From NCBI GenBank assembly GCA_905198745.1, contig CAJKDU010000001.1, positions 1 through 64,000 on the forward strand: a stretch of 64,000 bases of DNA, given 5' to 3'. How positions within the stretch are numbered: position 1 is the first letter of the stretch; every line of letters begins with the position of its first letter. Below the pieces are notes generated by a model that saw only the letters and a program-made list of their open reading frames with translations, did not search any database and had not been told where the DNA came from. This DNA is from an uncultured Prevotella sp. (GTDB lineage: Bacteria > Bacteroidota > Bacteroidia > Bacteroidales > Bacteroidaceae). Of this stretch, positions 10,068-18,142 are shown piece after piece. Position numbers and translations under genes: made by a program.

Positions 10068-10685
10068 TCACTCCCAAAAGAAGACGAAAGCCAAGGAATA
10101 GTAGAACTGAACAAGAAGGATGTAGACTGGCATATAGACAGCCATTCTACGAAGTCCTTGGGTGCAGGCAGCATGCACATGACCCAAAGTGCTCAATGTG
10201 CCGCTCGCCACACCATAGGACAAAGACATGACAATGAGCATTGCTGCAAGCATAGGAAGAAGACCACGACTGAAACTGCTCGGGAACAGATGTCCTGTGA
10301 CACTCAACAGAATAGCATGGGGCACACAAGTGAGAAGCAACGTGACCACCACGAAAGCCAGCAACTCAAAAGCCACCAGCCACAGCCCCAAAGTTTGTCG
10401 AAAGAGCAGACTCCGGCGGGAACACAACGTGACAACCGCACTGCCGAAACCGCTGGCACGGACAGTCCCCGCTGCCATGAAGGCAAGCAACAACCAAACG
10501 AGAATGGGCGACAAAAGGTTGGATGTGAACTGGCCAAACAGCCACCGCAACGCCTCTGCCGAAAGCAACGAGCGCACCGGCAACTGCGGCAATGCTGCCG
10601 TGACCACCCAAGTGACGAGCATCAGCAAAAGCTGTGCTGCCACGATGGCGAGTGCCAACCGACCCAAAAATCTGTTAGTCTTCAT
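10068..10685 (-). CDS. Multi-pass inner membrane protein, function unknown
   Basis: A 205-residue, strongly hydrophobic protein with five or six predicted membrane segments (for example LALAIVAAQLLLMLVTWVV, LLSPILVWLLLAFMAAG, LWLVAFELLAFVVVTLLL). I do not recognise the family; it may be a reduced relative of a larger permease family. Its ATG overlaps the 3' end of the response regulator gene by 11 bases, so translation is probably coupled. It is therefore likely a member or target of the two-component operon. No terminator is obvious after its stop. Confidence 0.7.
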   Translation of the reverse strand: MKTNRFLGRLALAIVAAQLLLMLVTWVVTAALPQLPVRSLLSAEALRWLFGQFTSNLLSPILVWLLLAFMAAGTVRASGFGSAVVTLCSRRSLLFRQTLGLWLVAFELLAFVVVTLLLTCVPHAILLSVTGHLFPSSFSRGLLPMLAAMLIVMSLSYGVASGTLSTLGHVHAACTQGLRRMAVYMPVYILLVQFYYSLAFVFFWE

Positions 10686-11400
10686 CCGCCACCAGATTGT
10701 CGAGATTGATGATGCGAAGTTCCAATGCCCGGGTCACCAGTCGGGTGGCATTGACAGATGCTCCGCCATTTCCAGTGGGAAAGAATTTCTGCACCAATTC
10801 GTTCTGCCGTTTCTCCAGACTCTTCACGCCAAAAGGCATCCCCTTGAGGGCTGCTATCTGCTCCTTGGTGTAGCCCAAGGCAAGATGACGGAGCAACCGC
10901 TCGTCGTATTCGTCTATCTCATAGTCGATGAGTGCATCCTGGTGCATGAGTTCCTTGCCCACGCTCCGTTTAAATCGCTCCACGATTTTCTCAAGAATAG
11001 GCTGGTTGAACACCAGTCGCTTGCCGCTCATCACACTTTCCACATCACCTCGAGTGAGCATCTCACCGCTCTTGAGAATGATGCCGTCGGCGCCTGCATC
11101 GAGCACGTCGACCCATAGTTTCTCATTGAGAATCTCGCCCGTGAAAATGAGCACCTTGAGCTTGGGATGTAGCTGCTTGGTCTGGCGACATATCTCCACC
11201 CCTACTGTTGTGGAACCTCCCAGCCCGAGGTCGAGCAGCACCAAGTCGGGCAACTGCTGCTTGAGTAGTCGCCAATAGGCGGGTTCACTGTCGGCCGTGC
11301 CGATGATTTGTGCTTCGGGTATGTCGGTCTTCACTATGCCCTCGGTGCCTTTAAGCTCCAAGGGAACGTCTTCCACGATAAGAATATTGAATTTATCCAT
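10675..11400 (-). CDS. Response regulator, receiver plus LuxR-like HTH
   Basis: DNA-binding response regulator of 241 residues. The receiver domain has the acidic pair E10-D11, phospho-acceptor D57 (LVLLDLGLGG), switch Thr87 and invariant K110 (IILKSGE), so it looks phosphorylatable. The C-terminal part (about 165-230, RLLRHLALGYTKEQIAALKG then VKSLEKRQNELVQKF) is a LuxR/FixJ-type helix-turn-helix. It sits 18 bases downstream of the fused sensor kinase and overlaps the membrane protein gene, so it is the cognate partner. Targets are unknown; the adjacent hexuronate genes or the membrane protein are candidates. Confidence 0.88.
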   Translation of the reverse strand: MDKFNILIVEDVPLELKGTEGIVKTDIPEAQIIGTADSEPAYWRLLKQQLPDLVLLDLGLGGSTTVGVEICRQTKQLHPKLKVLIFTGEILNEKLWVDVLDAGADGIILKSGEMLTRGDVESVMSGKRLVFNQPILEKIVERFKRSVGKELMHQDALIDYEIDEYDERLLRHLALGYTKEQIAALKGMPFGVKSLEKRQNELVQKFFPTGNGGASVNATRLVTRALELRIINLDNLVADED

Positions 11401-11418
11401 AATTATTTATTGATCTTG

Positions 11419-14400
11419 TTATATTGTGTTCTGTTTATGGGTTGTGCCGGCTGCTGCAAGCATAACCATAAAGCAAGTTCCTCCATCGGGAGACGGACTT
11501 TCCGTGATGCCGCAAGAACGGCGGTTGGTCTGCTCACCATTGTCGCGCACTATTTGCCGGCAAATGAAATAGGGTATGTTGTCGCGTAGCGGACTGAAAA
11601 GGTCCTGGCATTGGGTGGTGTCGAGAGTCAACCTGTCAAGGGTTACTTTCACCGCCACATAGTTGTCTTTCTGTTCTGCTTCCACGGTCAACGCATTGCC
11701 GGCATTCTGCAGTTTCAACAAGGAGAACAGTTGTCTCATTGCCACGCCATCGCCTATCAGTTTCAAATCTCCACCCTTCGAGCACACGGAAAACCTTGGC
11801 AACAGATCCGACAAACGGACTGATTCACAGGCCATGGGCGCTTGAAGCAAGCTCATGGCCTGGCTAAGGAACAGGGAATAAAGACGTTTGTAGTAGTGCC
11901 CCAACTGATTGATGACACCATAGTCGGCTGAGGGATTGTCGATTTGCTGGCGGATGGTGGCAGGATAATACATAGTTTCGTGCTTGAGAGAGCTCAGGCA
12001 GTTGTCGAGCACATTGTTGGCCGTGTAGAACCGCTGACTCTCAAAAATGGCCTTCTTTGTTTCCTCCTCAATTCTCCGGAGTTGGTCGGTGGTAGCAAGG
12101 TCGTCGGCAGCGGCTTGTGTAAGGGCCGCACGCACCTCGTCAACTGTCGATTGGAGCGATTGGGGATAACGGGAGAAATCAATGTGTTCAAGGGCGACAA
12201 GTTTGTCCTTGTCTGGCTGTGAACTGGCGAGAATGTCGTTTACGCCCTTCATCCTCTCCACATAGAACCGATAGTAGAGCCTGTGGCGGAAATAAAGTAG
12301 ATAGTATGCAGGAAAAAGCAGGATGAGAAGGATGACAAGCAAGACAACCGCCACGCCCTTATTGGTTTCAGACCGTTTCATCTTGTAGCAATATTCGCCC
12401 AAAGAACGGTCGGCAGACTTCTCTTTGAAAAGTTGGGTGTATGCCTTGTTGTTGTACTCATAGAGCGGCATGTCGTGAAGGGCAAGCGCCGCCACGGCCG
12501 TCTCGTTACGTATCTCGAGAATGGTGCCGAAGTCTATAGGCAATCCCTGGTGCAGCCATACAATCTCTGCCGGCAAGTGCGAAAGTCCCGCAATCCGGAG
12601 CATAACGTCTTTTCCTTGGGGCAAGATAACGTGATAGGCAGCATTGAGATACTTGCGGCAACTGTCGGCAAACGTCACACAATCGGCGTAACGGGCTGTA
12701 AGATTGGCCTGGTAAGCGCTGTCGGAATAGTTGCTCGCCGTATGTAACATGGATTGGAAAAGCCTTTGTTGCCTGGTGTCAAGATGCACTGGTATTCGCT
12801 CTTCTACAGGAGGAAGGAACAAATCCGTATCCCGTGGTTCGTCAGCGAAGAGATTCTGACCCAACGACACGCTGTTGGAGGAAACAAGCAAGACAAGCGT
12901 GACGACCATACGTGCCACCCCCTTGGGCAGACGGAAGAATATGCGAGTGCCCTCTCCCACTCTGCTATCCACACCGATAGAACAAGACTTGAAAATGCTG
13001 CTCGTCTTCTTGTATTTCTCAATGATGCCCTTGCAATTCATCAATCCGAAGCCGTGTGGACGCACTTCCGCGGTGGCATCACTTTGGTCTGCAATAGACT
13101 TGTGGTCGAAAAGAGACTTGCACTGTGCCTCCGTCATGCCGCATCCGGTGTCTTGCACGGAAATTTCGACACTATCGTCTGCAGGGTGAGCACTGACTAC
13201 AACTTGGCCTCCAGATGGAGTAAACTTTCTTGCATTGTCGGCAATGGTATTGAGCATGAATAGTGTGAGCACACGGTCTGCCTTAACAAGACAGGTCGTA
13301 GGGTTGACCACCAATTTTATGCCCTTTCGGGCAAAAGAAGAACGATTGCCCGAAAGCAACTCGAAGAGCCACATCACCGGGAAAGTAGTTATATTCAGAC
13401 GCACTTCCCCCTGACGCAGCTGAATCCATTGGGTAAGCATGGTGTTGTATTCACCAATACAGTCAGTAAGTTCCCGCACATACTGAATACGTTCGGCTCG
13501 CCGACCATCAGTGTTCTCCTCCGTTTCCATGCGCCCCATCTCATGAAGCAAACGGTCTATAAGCGGCATGACACTGAGAGCGACGCCAATCTTAGCCCGC
13601 TGTTCAATGTATCGCAGATGGTTGCCTTCACTCTCACGCTGAGACATAGCAAGCCGGTCTTCTGCATCGGTAATAGAATCGTCAACAGCATTTTTCACCA
13701 CTTTCCTTTGCTCTTTCCAGAGTTCAAGAGCACGATCTGTAGGATTGGTGTAGCCTCTCTTTTCCCTTTTCACACTATAGCGATTAAGGAGAAACAGCAA
13801 GACAGCAATGATGATGATAAGCACAATGACTGCTCCAATCATCAAGTTAAGTTGGATTATGGAAGAAGACAGCTGGTCAGCCCGCGACTCGAAATATCTG
13901 TCTTGCCGGGTCTGTTCCTGCAAGTCGAGATAGATATTACGGTTGTAGTCACTCTGTGGTTTGTCGTTGACAGATGAATAAACCACGCTCAACTGCTCAC
14001 GTATACTCGCTACCATTTCCGGTGCCTGGTCTATACCGGGAACCTTCAGGGCATCATTCAGACAGATAAGGGATGAACGATAGTCACCAATACGTTCAAA
14101 ACATTGTGCGAGCGTACGATAAGCGCCTGCAGTCTGATAGACGTCACCATAGCGATTGAACATGTCAAGGGCATGTTGGGCAAAATTACCCGCCAACAGG
14201 GAGTCGGGCATTCCATCTTGATTTATGGCATTCATGGCAAGGTAGTTGGAGTGTAACAACTGACTACCGTAACGTTCATCGGTGAGATGCTCACTGATAG
14301 CTTGCAATGCATTGGCTTGCCAATAAGGGTAACGAGCATATTGAGCGAGAAAATAGCATTGTACCAGGTAGCCCATCTCCGCCTGTAAAATAGAATCCTG

Positions 14401-15051
14401 AGCACCTACCGTTATCACTCCGCCAGCACCTACGTTGTAGAGATAGTTGAGGAACTGTGCCGTATCCTGTTGCAGTTCACCATCTTCATCAATGGCCTCT
14501 ATAGCCGAAACAGACTGCCGTTCGAGCCCTACATAATAATAATAGACGGAAGAATTGATGGCATATTCCGAACGGGCATACGTCATGCGCCTCTGTTCAC
14601 GAGGCGTGAGAGAAGCATTGTCTTCGTTGATACGCTTCAGTCTGCGTGTGGCACGCTCGTTATAAGTATAAAAGTCTTTGTTTTTCGACTGCCGTTGACA
14701 AAGTTTCATCATCTGAATATCTGCCACCAGCAATTCTATTTGGTTGTCGGTAGCGTACACGCTGTCAAGTTGCCGTGCAGCAAGGGCATAGTCCATGCGG
14801 GCCAGGCTCGCAAACGCCAGATTGTTGTAAGCTTCAGCCTCTCCGTCGTCATACCCGTCAGAGAGTCGAAGAGCCTGTCGGGCAAAGAATTCTGTAGAGT
14901 CGAGATTGCGGTAGTGCGAGGCATAAGAAAGGTCGTTATACCTATCCACACTTGGCTTGTTGCCTGAAGAACACGACAAAAGAATAGCCACAGCAACAAG
15001 ACAGGCAAGTGTTGCTATTCTCGTGAAACAAAGTCGTTTACGGTTCTTCAT
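11419..15051 (-). CDS. Fused double sensor kinase (DUF5112/DUF5113-type)
   Basis: About 1210 residues from the ATG at 15051; a longer reading from TTG at 15090 runs through a terminator T-run and is less likely. The N-terminus has a signal/lipobox-like segment (AILLSC), then a helical TPR-like sensor region to about 390 and a membrane segment at about 402-420. The first kinase core has an intact HATPase (N box NTIADNARKF near 600, G1 DTGCGMT near 634, G2 HGFGLMNCKG) but no recognisable phospho-acceptor His box. A second hydrophobic, signal-like stretch follows (about 712-728), then a second sensor domain and membrane segment (about 892-915). Next comes a box SLKHETMYYP (near 1022) that resembles a kinase H box, and a degenerate ATPase-like C-terminus. 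As I recall, DUF5112 and DUF5113 proteins of Bacteroidales have this plan. It is followed 18 bases later by the response regulator. Confidence 0.82.
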   Translation of the reverse strand: MKNRKRLCFTRIATLACLVAVAILLSCSSGNKPSVDRYNDLSYASHYRNLDSTEFFARQALRLSDGYDDGEAEAYNNLAFASLARMDYALAARQLDSVYATDNQIELLVADIQMMKLCQRQSKNKDFYTYNERATRRLKRINEDNASLTPREQRRMTYARSEYAINSSVYYYYVGLERQSVSAIEAIDEDGELQQDTAQFLNYLYNVGAGGVITVGAQDSILQAEMGYLVQCYFLAQYARYPYWQANALQAISEHLTDERYGSQLLHSNYLAMNAINQDGMPDSLLAGNFAQHALDMFNRYGDVYQTAGAYRTLAQCFERIGDYRSSLICLNDALKVPGIDQAPEMVASIREQLSVVYSSVNDKPQSDYNRNIYLDLQEQTRQDRYFESRADQLSSSIIQLNLMIGAVIVLIIIIAVLLFLLNRYSVKREKRGYTNPTDRALELWKEQRKVVKNAVDDSITDAEDRLAMSQRESEGNHLRYIEQRAKIGVALSVMPLIDRLLHEMGRMETEENTDGRRAERIQYVRELTDCIGEYNTMLTQWIQLRQGEVRLNITTFPVMWLFELLSGNRSSFARKGIKLVVNPTTCLVKADRVLTLFMLNTIADNARKFTPSGGQVVVSAHPADDSVEISVQDTGCGMTEAQCKSLFDHKSIADQSDATAEVRPHGFGLMNCKGIIEKYKKTSSIFKSCSIGVDSRVGEGTRIFFRLPKGVARMVVTLVLLVSSNSVSLGQNLFADEPRDTDLFLPPVEERIPVHLDTRQQRLFQSMLHTASNYSDSAYQANLTARYADCVTFADSCRKYLNAAYHVILPQGKDVMLRIAGLSHLPAEIVWLHQGLPIDFGTILEIRNETAVAALALHDMPLYEYNNKAYTQLFKEKSADRSLGEYCYKMKRSETNKGVAVVLLVILLILLFPAYYLLYFRHRLYYRFYVERMKGVNDILASSQPDKDKLVALEHIDFSRYPQSLQSTVDEVRAALTQAAADDLATTDQLRRIEEETKKAIFESQRFYTANNVLDNCLSSLKHETMYYPATIRQQIDNPSADYGVINQLGHYYKRLYSLFLSQAMSLLQAPMACESVRLSDLLPRFSVCSKGGDLKLIGDGVAMRQLFSLLKLQNAGNALTVEAEQKDNYVAVKVTLDRLTLDTTQCQDLFSPLRDNIPYFICRQIVRDNGEQTNRRSCGITESPSPDGGTCFMVMLAAAGTTHKQNTI

Positions 15052-15060
15052 ACTAAAAAG

Positions 15061-15125
15061 AAAGAAAAAAGGTTGAGTATGCAACTGCACGCATCAAAAG
15101 ACGCGACTAACATGCATACCCAACC
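15061..15125 (-). terminator. Terminator/attenuator between eda and the sensor kinase
   Basis: Read on the minus strand, the arm at 15125-15113 (GGTTGGGTATGCA) pairs with 15083-15071 (TGCATACTCAACC) with one mismatch, and an inner GC-rich stem is possible. It is followed by TTTTTTCTTT (15070-15061). It lies 20 bases after the eda stop and only 10 bases before the kinase start codon. It can therefore end the kdgK-eda transcript or attenuate read-through into the kinase operon. Confidence 0.75.
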
Positions 15126-15144
15126 CGTATTTATAACTGAGGAT

Positions 15145-15813
15145 TTATCCTCTTGCCTTGGCAATGTAGCCGAGAGCCTCTACGCACTTGTCTGTGATAG
15201 CCTTCCAGTTCTTGGCAGCAACCACGTCCTTGGGGAAGAGCTTAGAGCCCATACCAACGCAGTAAACACCAGCCTTGATCCAAGAAGTGAGGTTCTCCTC
15301 GTCGGGAGAAACACCGCCAGTAACCATGAGCTTTGACCATGGCATAGGAGCCATCAAGCCCTTAACAAGCTTAGGACCGAGCACGTCGCCAGGGAATATC
15401 TTGCAAAGGTCGCAACCACTTTCCTGTGCGAAGCCCACCTCAGACACGCTTCCGCAGCCCGGTGTATAAGCCACAAGACGACGGTTGCAGATCTTAGCAA
15501 TCTCGGGGTTGAACAAAGGACCTACTACGAAGCAGGCACCGAGCTGAAGATAGAGAGCAGCTGTGGCAGGGTCTACTACAGAACCTACACCAAGAGCCAA
15601 CTCAGGGCACTCTACTGCAGCGAACTTAACAACTTCCTCGAACACCTCGTGAGCGAAATCGCCACGGTTAGTGAACTCGAAAGCGCGAACGCCACCATCA
15701 TAACAAGCCTTTACGACCTGCTTTGCTACTTCTGCATCCTTGTGATAGAATACAGGTACCATTCCTGTCTGACCAATCTTGTTCAGAACAGCAATCTTGT
15801 CAAATTTTGCCAT
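15145..15813 (-). CDS. eda: 2-dehydro-3-deoxyphosphogluconate aldolase (KDPG aldolase)
   Basis: Class I aldolase that splits KDPG into pyruvate and glyceraldehyde 3-phosphate, the last step of hexuronate and Entner-Doudoroff breakdown in the cytoplasm. The 222-residue TIM barrel has the catalytic Glu46 in RAFEFTNRGD and the Schiff-base Lys138 in CDLCKIFPGDVLGP. Phosphate-binding glycine loops (GVGSVVDP, VTGGVSPDEEN) are also visible. It lies 29 bases after kdgK in the same transcript and is followed by a terminator. The length fits the family. Confidence 0.93.
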   Translation of the reverse strand: MAKFDKIAVLNKIGQTGMVPVFYHKDAEVAKQVVKACYDGGVRAFEFTNRGDFAHEVFEEVVKFAAVECPELALGVGSVVDPATAALYLQLGACFVVGPLFNPEIAKICNRRLVAYTPGCGSVSEVGFAQESGCDLCKIFPGDVLGPKLVKGLMAPMPWSKLMVTGGVSPDEENLTSWIKAGVYCVGMGSKLFPKDVVAAKNWKAITDKCVEALGYIAKARG

Positions 15814-15842
15814 TTCCTTATTATATATATATAATCCTGAAA

Positions 15843-16868
15843 TTATCTCTGAACACGACCAGAAGCGTCGCCACCAGCCAATGTCTCTACCTCGGCAGCG
15901 TTCATCATGTTGAAGTCGCCAGGGATTGTATGCTTCAGTGCAGAAGCTGCAACAGCGAACTCAAGAGCCTTGCCCTGGTTGTCAGGCCATGTGAGCAGAC
16001 CGTGGATAAGACCACCTGCGAAAGAGTCACCACCACCTACGCGGTCGATGATAGGCAGGATATCATAGTGCTTGCTCTGATAGAACTCCTTGCCGTCATA
16101 GATAAGAGCCTTCCAACCGTTGTGTGAAGCACTGAGAGACTCACGAAGTGTAGAAACTACATACTTAAAGCCGAACTCCTTCATCATACCCTGGAAGATG
16201 CCATAGTAACCTTCAGCGTCAGTCTTGCCGCCAGTCACGTCAGCGTCGGGCTTGAAGCCGAGACAGAGCTGAGCGTCTTCCTCGTTGCCGATACAAACGT
16301 CAACATACTTCATGAGGGGCTTCATGATGCTCTGAGCCTTCTCAGAAGTCCACAGCTTCTTACGGAAGTTGAGGTCGCAGCTCACAGTCACGCCGTGACG
16401 CTTGGCAGCCTCACAAGCGAGCTTTGTCAGCTCAGCAGCCTTGTCGCTGATAGCAGGAGTGATGCCACTCCAGTGGAACCACTGTGCACCTTCCATGATA
16501 GCGTCGAAGTCGAAGTCAGAAGCGTCAGCCTCAGCGATAGCGCTGTTGGCGCGGTCATAAACGACCTTGGATGGACGCATAGAAGCGCCAGACTCGAGGA
16601 AGTAGATACCCAGACGGTCACCGCCACGAGCAATGAAGTCTGTATGAACACCGAACTTGCGAAGTGCGTTTACTGCGCACTGGCCGATTTCGTGTGTAGG
16701 CACTTTAGAAACGAAGTATGCGTCATGGCCATAGTTAGCGCAGCTCACAGCCACGTTAGCCTCACCACCACCATAACATACATCGAAAACTTCACTCTGA
16801 ACAAATCTCTTCTGACCTGGAGAAGAAAGGCGGAGCATAATCTCGCCCATTGTAACAACTTTAGCCAT
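15843..16868 (-). CDS. kdgK: 2-dehydro-3-deoxygluconokinase, PfkB family
   Basis: Phosphorylates 2-keto-3-deoxygluconate with ATP to KDPG. The 341-residue PfkB/ribokinase-fold protein has the substrate-side GGGEANVAV (33-41) and the C-terminal signature DRVGGGDSFAGGL with catalytic Asp near 281. The start is placed at the ATG at 16868 (MAKVVTMGEIMLRLSS). An upstream in-frame extension to 17048 runs through promoter sequence and is rejected. It is first gene of the kdgK-eda unit, divergent from the LacI-type regulator, which very probably controls it. Substrate is inferred from linkage to uxaA and eda. Confidence 0.9.
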   Translation of the reverse strand: MAKVVTMGEIMLRLSSPGQKRFVQSEVFDVCYGGGEANVAVSCANYGHDAYFVSKVPTHEIGQCAVNALRKFGVHTDFIARGGDRLGIYFLESGASMRPSKVVYDRANSAIAEADASDFDFDAIMEGAQWFHWSGITPAISDKAAELTKLACEAAKRHGVTVSCDLNFRKKLWTSEKAQSIMKPLMKYVDVCIGNEEDAQLCLGFKPDADVTGGKTDAEGYYGIFQGMMKEFGFKYVVSTLRESLSASHNGWKALIYDGKEFYQSKHYDILPIIDRVGGGDSFAGGLIHGLLTWPDNQGKALEFAVAASALKHTIPGDFNMMNAAEVETLAGGDASGRVQR

Positions 16869-16919
16869 TCTTGATAAATTTTGTTTCTTATAGATTAATC
16901 TATTACTTGTTTGCGAGCA

Positions 16920-16955
16920 CAAAAATAGTACAATTTTCTTTAATACCGAAACAAA
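16920..16955 (-). promoter_or_regulatory. Bacteroidetes-type promoter of kdgK-eda
   Basis: On the minus strand TATTTTTG (16927-16920) fits the TAnnTTTG -7 box, with TTTG (16955-16952) 24 bases upstream as a loosely spaced -33 element. It predicts a leader of about 45 bases before the kdgK ATG at 16868. Confidence 0.6.
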
Positions 16956-16998
16956 ACAGGGAAAAATTAGCTTTTGTCCCAAAATATTACGCTGTGTG

Positions 16999-17030
16999 TT
17001 CGCACAATTCAACCTTTTTGCGTATTTTTG
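16999..17030 (+). promoter_or_regulatory. Bacteroidetes-type promoter of the LacI-type regulator and uxaA
   Basis: TATTTTTG (17023-17030) is a good -7 box; TTCG (16999-17002), 20 bases upstream, is a weak -33 match. The divergent intergenic region (16869-17064) also holds TGTGTTCGCACA (16995-17006), an imperfect palindrome overlapping the -33 element that could be an operator for the adjacent LacI-type protein; this is a guess. Confidence 0.55.
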
Positions 17031-17064
17031 CACCAAAATATAGAACAAACGTACTCAATTAAGT

Positions 17065-18129
17065 ATGCCACAGAAAATACGAATCAAAGACATTGCAGAG
17101 AAAGCGGGCGTGTCTGTGGGCACCGTCGACAGAATCCTGCACCAGCGTCCCAATGTGTCGCAGGCGGCAAGGGAAAAGGTTGAGAAGGTGCTTCAGGAAA
17201 TCAACTATCAGCCCAATGTCTATGCCAGCGCATTGGCTTACAACAAATCGTTCACTTTCTACTGCATCATTCCGAAACACGAGTCGGAAGCCTATTGGGA
17301 CGAAGTGGAGGAAGGTGCCATGAAGGCATGCGAGATGCGCCGAGACTTCCACATTGACGTAAAGATGATGTACTATAAGCGCTTCCACAATGATACTTTT
17401 GAAGAGCAGTATACCAAGTGCCTGGAGATGAATCCGGATGGTGTTGTCATCGTGCCGAGTGACATCGAAGCCACCCGCAAGTTTACCGACATCATGCACG
17501 AGCGCGACATTCCTTTCGTCATGCTCGACTCCTACATGCCCGACTTGCACCCGTTGGCATTCTACGGACAGGATTCGTTCTGCAGCGGCTATTTTGCCGC
17601 CAAAATGCTCATGCTCGTCGCATTCAAGGAGAAAGAAATCATGCTCATGAAGCAGATGAAAAACGGCAAGGTGGCCAGCAAGCAGCAAGATAACCGTGAA
17701 GTGGGGTTCCGACACTATATGCATGACCACTTCCCGGAAGTGAAAATCACAGAATTGGATCTGCCTCTCGAGGGAACCAAGAAGGAATATGACCGCATCA
17801 TGGAGGACTATTTCTCTCACAATCCTCAGATTCACCATTGTGTGACACTTAACTCCAAGGCCCACATCGTGGGCGATTTTCTGCTCCGCACCAACCGCCG
17901 CAACGTGCAGATAATGGGCTACGACGTGATGGAGAAAAACGCCGAATGTCTGCGCGAGGGCAGCGTGTCTTTCCTCATAGCCCAACACGCCTACATGCAG
18001 GGATACTATTGCATAGAAGCTCTCTTCCGTGCCATTGTGCTCCGCAAGAAGGTTACACCTATTAATTATATGCCTATAGAACTCCTCACCAAGGAGAACT
18101 TGGCTTTCTATCGCAGAACACAAATTTAA
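17065..18129 (+). CDS. LacI-family transcriptional regulator
   Basis: Sugar-responsive DNA-binding protein of 354 residues. The N-terminal LacI helix-turn-helix (about 4-50) reads IKDIAEKAGVSVGTVDRILH and ends in the hinge sequence INYQPNVYAS. The rest is a periplasmic-binding-protein-like effector domain (for example DGVVIVPSDIEATRKF, NVQIMGYDVMEKN, EALFRAIVLRKKV). It starts the uxaA operon, 13 bases ahead of uxaA, and is divergent from kdgK-eda. The likely effector is a hexuronate intermediate such as KDG or altronate, inferred from position. Confidence 0.9.
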   Translation: MPQKIRIKDIAEKAGVSVGTVDRILHQRPNVSQAAREKVEKVLQEINYQPNVYASALAYNKSFTFYCIIPKHESEAYWDEVEEGAMKACEMRRDFHIDVKMMYYKRFHNDTFEEQYTKCLEMNPDGVVIVPSDIEATRKFTDIMHERDIPFVMLDSYMPDLHPLAFYGQDSFCSGYFAAKMLMLVAFKEKEIMLMKQMKNGKVASKQQDNREVGFRHYMHDHFPEVKITELDLPLEGTKKEYDRIMEDYFSHNPQIHHCVTLNSKAHIVGDFLLRTNRRNVQIMGYDVMEKNAECLREGSVSFLIAQHAYMQGYYCIEALFRAIVLRKKVTPINYMPIELLTKENLAFYRRTQI

Positions 18130-18142
18130 ACCAAGCTACAAT

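Noticed and set aside
10228..11118. 296-codon open frame antisense to the response regulator and membrane protein
   Set aside because: The minus-strand genes have clear receiver and membrane motifs; this frame has none.
15843..17048. Long form of kdgK starting at 17048
   Set aside because: The 60 extra residues run across the promoter region and lack similarity to PfkB kinases. The ATG at 16868 gives the family-typical N-terminus.
17059..18123. 354-codon open frame antisense to the LacI-type regulator
   Set aside because: It fully overlaps a clear LacI-family gene, and its composition is that of a shadow frame.
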